Origin: Chamaea fasciata
Lineage: Eukaryota; Chordata; Aves; Passeriformes; Sylviidae
NCBI GenBank assembly: GCA_029207755.1
Contig: JARCOQ010000009.1
Span: forward strand, 31,704,914-31,768,913
Length of the DNA stretch: 64,000 nucleotides
Direction: 5' to 3'
Position 1 is the stretch's first letter; the number at the start of each line of letters is the position of its first letter. The translations under genes and the position numbers were made by a program. Positions 52,721-64,000 of this stretch are shown in pieces. The notes under the pieces were generated by a model, which saw only the letters and a list, made by a program, of their open reading frames with translations, did not search any database and was not told the origin of the DNA.

Positions 52721-54379
52721 GATATTCCCTGTCACCATCTCAGCCCCAGAATGGTGCAAAAGTCATATTTAAACACAATTTTTGGGGGGTGAAGTTCCCA
52801 AATACTTTATATCCAAAAATCATACAACTAGATGAGAGAATAAACCAGCACCTAGGAGAAATGCTGAGTAACATCCTGTAACAGTCATTTTCATTTTTAT
52901 AAGATCATGGTTTATATAAAACTCTAAAACCTTACAGTTTCTTCTCAGTTCTACAACTGCCAACCTTTCATTTAATTACAGCCTGACTGTGGACATAATG
53001 GAATTTAGTAGGTGCCTTAAGGATGTGTCATTTAGAGCTTTAGACTTCAGGAATCAAGAACTGTATTTTACAAACCCAGGGGCTGAGGGGGAAAAAAATT
53101 AAATATAAAAACTTTTGATGAATTTAAATCTCCGCCAGCGCCTTCAGCATCTGGAGTGAAATTGGTTCGTTAGAGAAGTTCTGCCACATAACCCTAAACC
53201 ACTTTTTCAGCCTGAACAAACCCAAGATTAAATTGAGGTGGAGGTTGCCCGCAGCTTTAGTAGTTTTAAATGAACTTTTCCCTTTTTTTTTAATTGAATA
53301 TAAACACAGCTATACCGCTGAAAATGTCTGTTCCATCCAAGGCAGGCAGCTCAACGATTCCCATCCCTCCTGTTGGATTTGGGGCAATCTGTGGTGAAAT
53401 TCCAAGGAGAATCACTGACACCTTGCTTCAAACAGCAAATGCCTGCAGAGACCTCAGTGACAAACATCAATTTAAAGAAATAAATACAGGAAATGTAATT
53501 ACTGTAAGCAAGTCTGCACTTTCTAGGGGGGTCTCAAAGCCTGGGCAGCTCTGTGGGTCTTTACTGGGAATTTCTCCCAGGCTCAGGAGCACCTGGAAGA
53601 AGCCCCAGGATAGTTTTTAGAGTGCAATAAATGAGTGTGGGATGTCAAAATCACCAGTGGAAAGGTTGCATGAGGGCAGGTCATGGAGAAAAAGAGGAAG
53701 AGTTGGGGTTTGAGGCAAGAAAACTGAGGAGTCAGAGCCCAAACAGAAGAGTCAAAGCAATCCTGACAGCTTACAGCAGTTCCAGAGCAGCCACAGAGTG
53801 TCCAGCCGTAAAACCTCTGTTTTTGCCATATGGAAATCTTGAGACTTTCTCTTGCTGCGAGAGAGACAAGTCCAGAAATGAGCTGTGAGACATCAGGACA
53901 GAAGAAATGTGCTGAAAGTTCAGTGAAGAGAGGAAGAAAACACCAAAAAAAAAAAAGACAAAAAGGAGGAAACAAACCCCTGCAATCCCTGCATGGAAGC
54001 TGGAGAATCAACACAACTCTTCCACCACACATAGGAAGAAGGAAGTCAGGGATGCCAAGAGAAGGTCACAGTTGGCAGTTCTGAATTCCAGTGGCAGCTC
54101 TCCAAGTCCAAAGATGGATTGGTGGTCCTGGGTTGTTTTATGAATGCTTAGGAATGGCTTCACTTAAAGGCCAACAGCTGAGCTGATTGACCAAAAGATG
54201 ATGAAAGGAAAGGAAAAAGAAATAAGAATCAAATCCATCCATTCAGATGGATGCTCTAATCAGAGCCCTTTGGGGTTGTGCCAGGTGCCCTCTGTGAGCC
54301 CCCTCCAGCCCAAATCATGACCTGATGATGCTGTAAAACTGGAAGAGAAGAAAACCCAACAGCCTTCCATACAACAAAT

Positions 54380-55214
54380 AATACTGGTGGTAAGGAGAGA
54401 TGAAAATGGGGCAGTGTTTGGACGGATGGGCAGAGTCCAAAGGGATGGAGTTTAATCAGTCCAAGTGTCCAGTCCTGCATTTTGGCCACAAGAAGCCCCT
54501 GCAGTGCTCTAGGCTGGGGCTGGTGTGGCTGGACAGTGCCCAGGCAGAAAGGGACCTGGGGGGACTGGTGACAGCCATGAACACGAGCCAGCAGAGTGCC
54601 CTGGTGGCCAAGAAGGGTGAGGGCACCTGGCCTGGATCAGGAATGGTGTGGCCAGCAGGAGCAGGGAGGTCATTCCTCCCCTCTACTCGGCCCTGGTGAG
54701 GCCACACCTCGAGTGCTGTGCCCAGCTCTGGCCCCTCAGTTTAGGAAGGACATTGAGATGCTTGAGCGCATCCAGAGGAGGCCACGAGGCTGGTGAGGGG
54801 CTGGGAACACAAACCCTGTGAGGAATGACTGAGGGATCTGGGGTTGTTTAGCCTGGAGAAAAGGAGACTCAGGGGTGACCTCATCACTCCCTACAACTCC
54901 CTGAAAGGTGGTTGTAGTCAGGTGGGGATTGGTCTCTTTCTCCTGGCAGCAACTGACAGAATGAGAGGACACAGTCTTAAGCTGCACCAAGGGAAATGCA
55001 GGCTGGATATCAGGAAAAAGCTTTTTACAGTAAGGGTGGCAAAGAACTGGAATGATCTGCCCCCAGAGGTGGTGGAGTCACCATCCCTGGATGTGTTTAA
55101 AGAAAGACTGGATGTGGCACTCGGTGCCATGGTTTAGTTGAGGTGTTAGGATTGGGTTGGATTCGATGATCTTGGAGGTCTCTTCCAACCCAGTGATTCT
55201 GTGATTCTGTGATG
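54380..55214 (+). mobile_element. CR1 LINE, longest copy, with reverse-transcriptase remnant
   Basis: The 5' part encodes GMEFNQSKCPVLHFGHKKPL and later AERDLGGLVTAMNTSQQSAL. These match the C-terminal part of CR1 ORF2 (reverse transcriptase), where the usual pattern is MEFN..KCKVLHFG and EKDLGVLVD..LNMSQQ. The frame then breaks. The 3' UTR follows in order (GTTTAGCCTGGAGAAAAGG, GCTTTTTACAGTAAGG, GTGGTGGAGTCACCATCCC). The copy ends with a complete tip and a CR1-type 8-bp tail repeat, GTGATTCTGTGATTCTGTGA. It is a 5'-truncated, inactive insertion. Confidence 0.92.
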
Positions 55215-56089
55215 TGACAACACCTCAGGAGAATCATAACTTGTCCATTTTCTCTTTGGAAAGAGAAAAGCAGGGACCTCTTGGGCAGAGAATGGAGACA
55301 AAAGCTGACAAATGATGGTCAGGGAATGAAAAGACGGCCGCGGAACTGCTGCTGAGCTGGAGAGATGGCAGAGGGGGGAAGACAATAATCATAATTAAGG
55401 AAATCAGCCTGCTGCAGGATTCCTGCCAGAACAGTTCGGCAGCATAAGAACAAGTGGATCTGGGGAGAAGAACCTTGTGTGTGAAGAACAAAGAATACAG
55501 AGGAGGTTTGGTGCCTTAAACCCGCAGAGAATCAGCTGCTGCAGGACTGGGACAGGAAGATGGGCCATGGGATGGGAAGGAGAGGTCCCAGAGGAGCAGG
55601 GGCTGCATGGGCTCTCCACTGGCCAGATGCCCATCAGTGTAATGGCCAGGCTTTAATAAAGCAGATAACTCACGGAGAAGGCAGCACGATCCAGTCTATC
55701 CCAAAAATCCCAGGAAACCAATGGTTGATTCCAGTGTTAAGGGTCTTCCTTCACCAACACTCATCAGCAGTGCCTGAGGCTCCCATATCCCTTAAGAGTG
55801 TCTGGCTGGAAATAACCAGTATTGTCCATGGAGTGTCCCAGTGCCCCTCACCCCAGCCCTGTGGGAAGGGTTGGCAGTGTCCCAGCCCTGAGCTGTCCAG
55901 CACAGGGTCGGATCTGTTCACACACTCGCCCACACAGCTGGCACAGCTGGAGATGTTTCCCCTCTTCACCGCCCTGGAATGGGAAGCTTGAGCCTCCAGT
56001 GGAGATTTGGAGTGATGCCTTAAGATTTTAGCCTTTGTATTTTCAAGTCCTGCACTGCATTAGTGCATTACTCTAAACTCCACACAAAG

Positions 56090-56468
56090 TGTTGGTTAAC
56101 TGTCCTCACATTTTGGTCAGACAAAACAAACCCTCTAGGCCTGAGATCTGAGGGAACCCTGCAGCCTCAGGCCCCAAAAAGCACAAACAAAAGTGAGCTG
56201 GGGGGAAGTAACCTGGGGGTATATGACTTCCTTACCTGAAGCTGTAAGTGGAGCATTAATTCCTGATATGTAAATGGACCGAACTTAAATCTGCCTGAGA
56301 AACTCATGATCATTGTCCATCCTAGATGTAGCCCCTCTCAGAGGCAACTGCCCAAGGTCTACCTTTAATAAATACCTATTCTTATTCTCTTAATCTTGTC
56401 TACCCTCTGTCCTAGGCAGCCACTCCAAGACATCGGGAGGATCAGTGACAACCTGGTTCAGCCTAACA
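56090..56468 (+). mobile_element. Solo LTR (379 bp), endogenous retrovirus type
   Basis: It begins TGTTGG and ends CCTAACA. An AATAAA at 56367..56372 and a U5-like segment (CTTAATCTTGTCTACCCTCT, then a GGCAGCCACTCC run) follow the order of a plus-strand LTR. The flanks AAAG and AAAC are an imperfect 4-bp duplication at best, so the ends are less certain than for the other LTRs. No internal viral sequence is adjacent. Confidence 0.65.
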
Positions 56469-57295
56469 AAACGTGAGTGGGTCATTAAGCCCTAAGGGGA
56501 GCACTCCTAAACAAACAACCCCAACCCTCTGCATTCAGCAAAAAGGAACCCTGGCTCTCCCCCACGTGGACTTCACAATAAGAAAACAGGCCCAAAACCC
56601 CAGTTCTGGGAGCCAAACACAGAGGTAACCCCAGCTCCTCACACCAGTCCCAGCGCTGTCACGGGAGCGCTGCCTCTCACAGGAGTCTTGCTCAGGCTGT
56701 GCCCTCACCTGAATTAACACCCAAATTTGGGCAATGATAACATGTTTATTACTTTTAAATGTTACCCCTCTCAGGGTGGGTATTCCCAGCCAGCCTTGCT
56801 GATCTCCAAGATCCCAGTGGTCAGGCTGGCTCCAGCCCCCACTTTGAAGTCACAGTGACACCAAACAGGGACAAGGACAGGTGGAGACAACAGGAATCTG
56901 CTGGAATGCACCAAGGAATTAAAAGCTTAACTGTATCTTTTGTGTCAACAGCCAGGGCAACTCAAAGTGAGATCAGAGGCTGCCACTGGAAGCGGAGCTG
57001 TTGGAGCCTGATCTGCCATCACCAGCATAAACAGCCCCTGCGCCAAGTCTGGACATGGGTAAAAGCTCTGCTCTGAGACTTAAAATTGATGTTAATAATC
57101 ATTAAATTCAAAGCAGGGGACTGGTAGAGTGGTGGCTGTAAAGAAATAGGAAGATAAACAGGACAGGAATAGTACTCAGCCTATGAAACTCTGGGTGTTT
57201 ATGGAGGGAGGATGAGGAGAACAGCAAATACAAATAAACCAGGATTATTCCTACATTGTTCCCATGTTGGTATCACTGACTGAGCCCCCCCCAGT

Positions 57296-57580
57296 GCCTA
57301 AAGAGGCTCCAGGAGAGCCGGAGAGGGATGGGGCACAGGGAATGGGGGGACAGGACAAGGGGAATGGGTTCACACTGACAAAGGGGAAATTTAGATGGGA
57401 CATTGGGAATAAATCCTTCCCTGGGAGGGTGGGGAGGCCCCGGCACAGGGTGCCCAGAGCAGCTGTGGCTGCCCCTGGCAGTGTCCAAGGCCAGGCTGGA
57501 CAGGGCTTGGAGCAGCCTGGGATAGTGGGAAGTGTCCCTGCCCATGGCAGGGGTGGCACTGGATGGGCTTTAAGGCCACC
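57296..57580 (+). mobile_element. CR1 LINE 3' fragment
   Basis: CTAAAGAGGCTCCAGGAGAG, the core GAGCAGCTGTGGCTGCCCC, and GTGTCCCTGCCCATGGCAGG. It lacks the terminal tip. Confidence 0.9.
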
Positions 57581-57626
57581 ACTGTCCCATGTCCATCTCC
57601 ACACATCCTTGAAATCCCTCCAGGAA

Positions 57627-57760
57627 TGGTGATCCCACCCCTGCCATGGTGCCTGTCCCAGTGCTTGACAACATTTTGGTGGAGAAATTTCCCTCGATAT
57701 CCAACCTAAACCTCCCCTGGTGCAACCTGAGGCCATTTCCTTTGGTCCGTTCGTGTTTAA
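57627..57760 (-). mobile_element. CR1 LINE fragment, inverted
   Basis: ATATCCAACCTAAACCTCCC and CAACCTGAGGCCATTTCC are the inverted 5' part of the CR1 3' UTR. It faces the preceding plus-strand copy. Confidence 0.75.
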
Positions 57761-59552
57761 ATTACAGCAGGCAAAGTGCAGGGCATGAGCTGATATTATT
57801 CTGTATTTTAGAGGTGGAATTATTTTAATAAGGCTCTAATAGAGAACATTTGATTACTTATAAAGCACAGGCCTTCACATTTAATTACGATGGTGCCTCA
57901 CAGTGGTCGCCAAATGAGTGGGCCCTGCATCCAAATTCTGGGTTACTGTGCAGAAAACTCCCTCGATTTTCTAAAATTGATAAATTACAGGAATTTTAAG
58001 TGGAGCTCCAAAGCCTGACACACAAATCCAAATCCACCCTGGGTACAAAAGGAGATTTGAACAGGAGCCACATCATGAGGTGCTGTAATAAATTTAGCTA
58101 TAAATTTAAGCTGACATCCCATTTCTCGCTCTCTTTTCCCCTCTTTGATTCCATCTTGTTGTAAACCTGCTCCAAGGGTTTGCTAACACGGATCATCTTG
58201 TCTACATCCCATGAATTAATTCCTACTCCTGCATCCCTCATAGGCATCTTCACTTGTTTAGGTGTTTTTTCTAAAAGGAAGTCAAGAGAATTCAAATCCA
58301 CTGCTGCATTCCTCAGTTCCACTTAATGCTTACAAACTTGAACAGGACCAGCAGGAGTATTTTGATGAAATCATTTTCCCAGGAAAAATGTGATTTCCTC
58401 ACTGGAACTCTTGAACACGGATTTTTCTCTCCTCTCGTTAAAAATACATTTATTTCCGAGCATGGATTTTCTCCCCAACTAGAAACATTTGTCAGAAACC
58501 ATCATTTTGACGCAGACATCCTCATTTTGAAATTCTAGGATAAAACATTTGGATCTAACAATTGATGGTTATTATTGACACCAATGTATCGCTGCAGGGC
58601 AAAATACGTGGGAATGTGGGAATGGTTTTTTTCCTCCCATTGCTTCCTTTTTTTCTTTTGCCCAACACAGGAATTGCCTGCAAAAAAATAATGAAAAAAG
58701 GGAAAAGAGAAGAGTTTGGAGCCTTCAGCCCTGCCAGGCTGTTTCACACCCTCCAGATGGGAAAAACAAAGTTCAGTCCCAGGGTTTTGCTCCTTTCAGG
58801 AAGCAAGAACAAAGTCTGACCCCTGAAATCTCTTCCATCACCACCCATTCAACTCATCCCACTTGAGACAGAAAAATAAATCCCCCAAACTGCGCTATTT
58901 GAAAAATTTTATAAAGTAAAACCACATTCTTTTGATGTGAATGGCGCTCCAGCAGCTTTCTTTGCTAATAAATAGCAATAATATTTATTATTTCCTATGC
59001 ATTCCTTAATGCAGTCAATTTTTTTCAGGCTCTGAAGGAACACAGAGGGGAAAAAGACATTGGAAAAAATTCCTGGAGATGTTCACTGCAGCAAAAGCAA
59101 ATATATGGGTAACTATAAACCTTCGGTAGTGCTGCTTTGCCCCAAACCCCTGGAATTCTGCCTTCCTTCCTCCATCTGGCACACTCAGCTTGCCCAACAT
59201 TAGATATATATATTTGATTATTTCTGTTTTGTTTTGTTTTTTTTTTTTAACTCAGCAGGAGGAATATTGTCTCTGCTCTTTAGACAACAACTTCAAAGGA
59301 AAAGAAAAACAAACACCAATCTGAGTTCCCGGGCTATGACTCAGTTGGAGAAAAGCAAGAACAATTTGTAAGCTGTGATTTTCTAAACCAACAATTGTCT
59401 TTAAGACTCCAAACCACTTGATTATTTACTAACTACATTTGAGTCATCAAGTTGGTTCTGAGTGTAACTTCCCTGCACAAATTAATGTTATTTATGCCCC
59501 TTTTTGTGAGGAGAAGAAGAGTAGTAAAAGTTTGATTTTTTTTTTTTTTTTA

Positions 59553-59610
59553 GACTCCTAGAAAGGTTTGGCTTGGAAGGGACCTTATCTCCCAAATAGC
59601 TCTTTTTCCC
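59553..59610 (-). mobile_element. CR1 3' tip, inverted
   Basis: GACTCCTAGAAAGGTTTGGC and TTGGAAGGGACCTT, preceded by a T run, form a very short inverted tip. Confidence 0.6.
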
Positions 59611-59654
59611 TGAGGGAGAGTTTGGGTTGATAACAATATTTTAAAGACAGATAT

Positions 59655-60054
59655 TAAAAGGCTGAGAGAATTGGGATTGTTCAGCCTACAGAAAAGATGC
59701 TTCAGGGTGACATTGTTGTGTCCTTCTAGTGCCTGAAGAGGATGAGAGGGAAGATGGAGAGAGATTTTGGAGAGAGGATGGAGTGCCAGGACAAGGGAGA
59801 ATAGCTTCAAACACACAAGGGGGAAATTTAGGTGGGATATAAGAAAGGAATTGTTTCCTGGGAGGGTGGGCAGGCCCTGGCACAGGGTGCCCAGAGCAGC
59901 TGTGGCTGCCCCTGGATCCCTGCAAGTGTCCAAGGCCAGGTTGGACAGGGCTTGGAGCACCCTGGGACTGTGGGAGGTGTCCCTGCCCATGGCAGGGGTG
60001 GAATTTTGAATCTTTAAGGTCCCTTCCCATTCAAACCACTCCATGATTCTGGTA
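59655..60054 (+). mobile_element. CR1 LINE 3' fragment, about 400 bp
   Basis: GGGATTGTTCAGCCTACAGA, then the GAGCAGCTGTGGCTGCCCC core and the tip CATTCAAACCACTCCATG. One of the longer copies, without ORF2. Confidence 0.9.
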
Positions 60055-60450
60055 TCCGTTTTCTTTTTTTTATTAGAAAATAAATGAAAAAAAAAATTGA
60101 ATTTCTGTGCACCAGCCTTTCATTCCTGACCATCCCCATCCCTTCAGAACCAGAGGTGTTTCCATGAGGATCTTTTTGACCAGCATGACTAAGGTGGTAC
60201 CAGCTCTCTGCACAAAAATTAGGAAAAACCCTGAGGTTATAAACTGAACTGTTTGCCAGAACAGAGAATTGCACTGCAGGTGCTGAGCTCCAGCTCCGAA
60301 CCTTTATATAAATACAATATTTTCTGTACATTTATTTCTATATAAATACAGAAATATAATACAATAGTTTTAAAGGCACGGCATTTTTTTTTTCATAAAA
60401 GTTTTTAATATTGTGGCTCTTGTTAATGAAAAAGCAGGGCTGAGCTCAGA

Positions 60451-60540
60451 AGATCCCAGAATGGTTTGAGTTAGAAGGGATTTTACAGTTCCTGTACTTC
60501 CAGCTGCCTCGCCATGGGCAGGGACATCTTCCAGAGATCT
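60451..60540 (-). mobile_element. CR1 3' tip, inverted
   Basis: AGATCCCAGAATGGTTTGAG, then TTAGAAGGGATTTTACAG and GCCATGGGCAGGGACATCTT. Confidence 0.78.
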
Positions 60541-60701
60541 TCACAAGCCACTAAATGTGCCAGAAAATGTAAAGACAGTAGAGGAAAATTGGGTCCACCT
60601 GGCTTGTTGCCACATGTATAATCTGAGACAACAGACCCTAAAAATCAACAAGTCAACTGCACATCTGAGAACTCGGAGGCATCGCCTCAAGCAGCAGATG
60701 G

Positions 60702-60768
60702 CTCATCCAAAAAAAAAAAAAAAAACCAACCACAAAAAAACAAAACAACAAAAAAAAAAAAAACCCAA
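60702..60768 (+). repeat. A-rich low-complexity tract
   Basis: Poly-A runs interrupted by C. I saw no retrocopy upstream of it. Confidence 0.85.
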
Positions 60769-61202
60769 ACAAGCACCATTAAAAGCCCCCAACCTTCTGT
60801 GGCAATTAGTGCCATGCTTTAAAGTGTGCAGGAGGAGAAGGGAGACTTTAAAACTGCCTGAGGATATTCAACCCAGCAAGGATCATAAATGACTGAAGCT
60901 CTGGTTCAGGGTGTTGTTGGTCAGGATTAATTCTGGGTGCTGGAAATGCCATGTTTAGATGGGGCTTTGGTGGAATTCATTCTGTGTTGTGATTTTAGGC
61001 AGGAAGAGCCAACAATATCAATTTGTTCCTGCTGGAAAAGCAGAAAATAAACTGTTTCTCAGCAGTCCCAGCACAGTGCTCCCAGGCAGGATACTGTGAG
61101 AGCCATCGCTTCTTCCTCTGCCCTCTGGTCCTTTCCAGATCATTCCTTCACATACTGGCAAAAACAGGGCAGAGAGGGAAGGCCCAGAATCATGGAAATC
61201 AG

Positions 61203-61495
61203 CCCAGAATTCCAGAATGGTTTGGGTTGGGACCTTAAAGCTCATTTTCTTGCAACATTCTGACACGTGCAGGGACACCTTCCACTATCCCAGGGTGCTC
61301 CAAGCCCTGGACACTTCCAGACCATGCCAGGATTACGCTTTTTGGGGATTCTACCACTTCCCTGGGTACTCTGTTCCAATGCTTCACAACCCTTTTGGTG
61401 AAGAAATTCTTCCTGATGTCCAGCCTGAACCTCCCCTGGCCATTTCCTCTTCCCCCATTGCCTGGTACCTGGGGGAAGGGCCTGACTTGGAGAAA
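61203..61495 (-). mobile_element. CR1 LINE 3' fragment, inverted
   Basis: It begins CCCAGAATTCCAGAATGG and contains GGGACACCTTCCACTATCCC and TTCTTCCTGATGTCCAGCCT. The core is partly deleted. Confidence 0.85.
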
Positions 61496-61674
61496 GGAAA
61501 GCAAATCCATCATGCTTGTAATATTGGAATTAAAGAAACCACAAAGGGCCTGATGGAAATTCCCCAATTTTGCAATGATAAACCCTCTCCATCTGTGCTC
61601 AAGCCGAGGGTGTCGAGGCCAGGCCACCCCAACAGCAGCCTGGGCAGGGCAGGGCCATGTTTTCCACCAGTTAA

Positions 61675-62640
61675 TTGAATTTCTGCCATGGGGTGCCCAA
61701 AATCTCCCTCAGGAGATCAATCAGCTCCAAGGCGCAGCTGCCACCACCTCTCCAAGCCATCCCTGCAGGAGCTCCAGCCCTGAGGGGAGCAGATGGTGAC
61801 ACCACCCCGGTGTCACCTTGCCTCCCCACCTGCAGCTGTCCCAGCTTTGGAGCTCTCACCCTCCAAAGCCTCTGGGAGGGTTTTGTTTCAGGGAATTGCC
61901 AACAGCTTTCCCAAAGCCTGGAAAAGCTTCCTGCTCCTCAGGGTGATGGATCTAAATCCATCAGGGCCTCCCACCTCCCTGGCAGGGAAAGGGAAATAAA
62001 GGCTGAAAGATCTTCTGAGATCACCCAGTGCTTGCAAGGAGTGTTGAAAGCATCTGAGATAGTGGATGACAAAAACTCCAGCCAGTCCTTGGAGACTGTG
62101 CGTCAGATCCACTGTCCATGGGATACACACGGAGCACAGGTGTTAGGAAATAGGGGAAAAACACCCTGGATTTATGGGAAAAAAAAGGCATTATTTAGCA
62201 ACAGGGGTAGGAAAAATGCTTCTCAATGTGCCAGAGTGAGAAGGTTGGGTTTATTCATTCTTTTGGGGTTGTTTTTATTCATTCTCCTGCACATCAACAC
62301 TGGAAGCACTGCTTCCATTTTATGGTGGCCTCTACATATGGCTACATCTCCATCTCCACTGGAAAACTGCATTGTCCTGCATTATCCTGGACTGCATTCC
62401 TACCCCGTGGCTGCTTTTCATTCCCTTTTCTACTCTTCCAAACTGGGCTGCAATGGGAATAGGGAATGTCTCAGCACTGTGACCAAGGAATGGCTTCATG
62501 CCAAGAGGAATCACCCGAGGAGGGCACCTTCCCTCATGGTCTTTCCACCCCACAGCCCATTTTTCCAGCCCTTTCCATCACAAATTCCATCTGCTTTCCT
62601 ACACCAGAATTTTGCTGCTTCTCAAGCCCTTTCCCAATAA
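61675..62640 (+). other. 321-codon open reading frame, probably not a gene
   Basis: This is the longest ORF in the window outside simple repeats. It has no domain I recognise. Residues near the middle form a hydrophobic stretch (LGLFILLGLFLFILLHI) that could span a membrane. It lies just beyond an inverted CR1 and antisense to PRKG1. Codon content looks like ordinary intron, and no retrocopy hallmarks are visible. I list it because its length is unusual, but a chance ORF is the likelier explanation. Confidence 0.15.
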
Positions 62641-62742
62641 TTTTTGGTGGTTAGATGCCTTTTCCCAAAACCACATGGATTGCAACAGAAGGAACTGTGG
62701 TTCACCCTGAAGAAATAGGAATTAGAATGGTATTTTCCCATT

Positions 62743-62760
62743 TTTATCCTATAGGATAAA
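62743..62760. repeat. 18-bp perfect palindrome
   Basis: TTTATCCTATAGGATAAA is fully self-complementary. Confidence 0.95.
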
Positions 62761-63061
62761 TACATCTTTTATTCATATATATCTCTCTAGAAATTTCACC
62801 CTGAGATGAAATTCCTGCCACATCTATACTTGTGTGCCTGCCTCTGTGTCCCAGAGAGACAAATATTTCTAGTGCTCCATTCCACTCTCTGTTCCCTGGA
62901 AAATTCAGGACAATGAGATTCATAAGGCAGCAAATGGGAAGGTTTTAGTGGGAGCAGGGGATGGAAAGGAAGGTTTCCCATGAAAGTGGAATGTAACCCT
63001 CATCGTTCCTGGGAGGTTCAGTTCAAGGACATTGGAAAAGGATTCAGCCCATAAAAGCTGC

Positions 63062-63445
63062 AGAAGGAAAGGGGAAAGGAAAGGGGAAAGGAAAGGGGGG
63101 GGGAGGGGGGGGGAAGGGAAAAAAGGGGAAAAAGAGGGGGAAAAAAGAGAGAAAAAAGAGGGAAAAAAGAGGGAAAAAAGAGGGAAAAAAGGGGGAAAAA
63201 AGGGGAAAGGAGGGGAAAGGAGGGGAAAGGAGGGGAAAGGAGGGGAAAGGAGGGGAAAGGAGGGGAAAGGAGGGGAAAGGAGGGGAAAGGAGGGGAAAGG
63301 AGGGGAAAGGAGGGGAAAGGAGGGGAAAGGAGGGGAAAGGAGGGGAAAGGAGGGGAAAGGAGGGGAAAGGAGGGGAAAGGAGGGGAAAGGAGGGGAAAGG
63401 AGGGGAAAGGAGGGGAAAGGAGGGGAAAGGAGGGGAAAGGAGGGA
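63062..63445 (+). repeat. Uninterrupted polypurine tract of 384 bases with 24-unit satellite
   Basis: No pyrimidine occurs from 63062 to 63445. Within it, AGGGGAAAGG repeats exactly 24 times (63201..63440). It is preceded by GGAAA and GGGGGAAAAA variants and a run of G at about 63095-63113. All long ORFs across it (Lys/Gly/Glu-rich on the plus strand, Pro/Phe/Ser-rich on the minus strand) are artefacts of the repeat. Confidence 0.97.
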
Positions 63446-63665
63446 TAAAAGGGAAAAAATGGAAGAAAGGGAAGATAGGGGGAAAAGGGGAAAAGGGAAA
63501 AAAGGGGAAAAGGGAAAAAAGGGGAAAAGGGAAAAAAGGGGAAAAGGGAAAAAAGGGGAAAAGGGAAAAAAAGGAAAAAGGGGAAAAAAGGGAAAAAGGG
63601 AAAAAGGAAAAAAAAAAGGGGGAGAGGGAAGGGAAAAAAGGGGGGGGAAAAAAGGGAAAATGGAA
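63446..63665 (+). repeat. Degenerate purine-rich (GGGGAAAA)n extension
   Basis: This continues the purine array with irregular GGGGAAAAGGGAAAAAA units and only a few T residues. Confidence 0.9.
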
Positions 63666-64000
63666 AAGGGCTCATTTCCAGGACAGCCAATTAACCTGAA
63701 AAAAGCTGGAGAGGACAAGAAAGGAGAGAGCAGGAAAAAAAGATGGGGCACCCCAAAGGCTTCCAGGTTTGGGTTATGAAGTTTTTAAAGAACCACAGAG
63801 TTTTTCATTTATTCCCTGAGAAAAGGAAAAATGGAAAGGTCAAGTCAGTCCAACAGTGGCATCACTGAGAACACTGAAGGAAAGTACGAATTACAGCAGG
63901 GAGCAGAGGAGCAGGAGTGGAGTGATCCCAGCACCCCTTGCAGAGTCAATAGAGATTTAATAAAAAACAATGAATTTTGGAGTCTGACTCAAGAAAAAAA

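Noticed and set aside
55640..55690. AATAAAGCAGATAACTCAC as an LTR polyadenylation region
   Set aside because: Suggestive of an LTR, but I could not find TG..CA ends or repeats around it.
63201..63440. CRISPR-like regular array
   Set aside because: Units are contiguous 10-mers without spacers, and the genome is vertebrate.
63032..63779. Long ORFs in several frames on both strands (Lys/Gly-rich and Pro/Phe/Ser-rich)
   Set aside because: They are translations of the purine satellite. A 10-base repeat without stops is open in all three frames of a strand.

Overview
The window is vertebrate, almost certainly avian, and probably from a songbird. It is AT-rich, CpG-poor and mostly non-coding, and it carries more than 35 fragments of the bird LINE family CR1. 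It also has solo LTRs that resemble zebra-finch endogenous retroviruses, and no mammalian-type SINEs. The passerine assignment is inferred from remembered repeat families, not from a database search.

The only gene I can firmly identify is PRKG1 (cGMP-dependent protein kinase 1), transcribed from the minus strand. Three consecutive internal exons are present. They run from high to low coordinate: 41345..41410 (second cGMP-binding domain), 33631..33705 (helix and linker after that domain) and 6413..6509 (start of the kinase domain with its glycine-rich ATP loop). All three have canonical AG/GT boundaries and matching reading-frame phases, and together they read as one uninterrupted PRKG1 peptide. 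Everything else in the window appears to be intron of this gene: about 6.4 kb after the last visible exon, introns of 27.1 kb and 7.6 kb between exons, and at least 22.6 kb upstream. No start codon, stop codon, promoter or UTR of PRKG1 lies here.

Region by region: 1-6412 is intron with three CR1 pieces and a CpG-enriched patch near 5560-6040. 6510-33630 is a long intron with CR1 copies in both orientations, a well-preserved solo LTR (29574..30121), a possible decayed LTR near 16.3 kb and a strong hairpin at 27.4 kb. 33706-41344 holds a CR1 whose 3' end lies about 30 nt from a PRKG1 splice acceptor. 41411-64000 holds a degenerate minisatellite of about 0.9 kb (42.57-43.46 kb), directly followed by a CpG-dense segment encoding an acidic Ser/Asp/Glu-rich ORF. 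It also has an LTR nested inside a CR1 with perfect target-site duplications (48.6-49.3 kb), a pair of roughly 330-bp inverted repeats flanking that LTR, the longest CR1 (54.4-55.2 kb, with reverse-transcriptase remnant), a second ERV-type LTR (56.1-56.5 kb), and a polypurine satellite of 24 perfect 10-bp units (63.2-63.4 kb).

I saw no RNA genes, CRISPR arrays or multi-gene functional system. The most unusual features are structural: the inverted repeats, the minisatellite next to a CpG-rich ORF, and the homopurine array.
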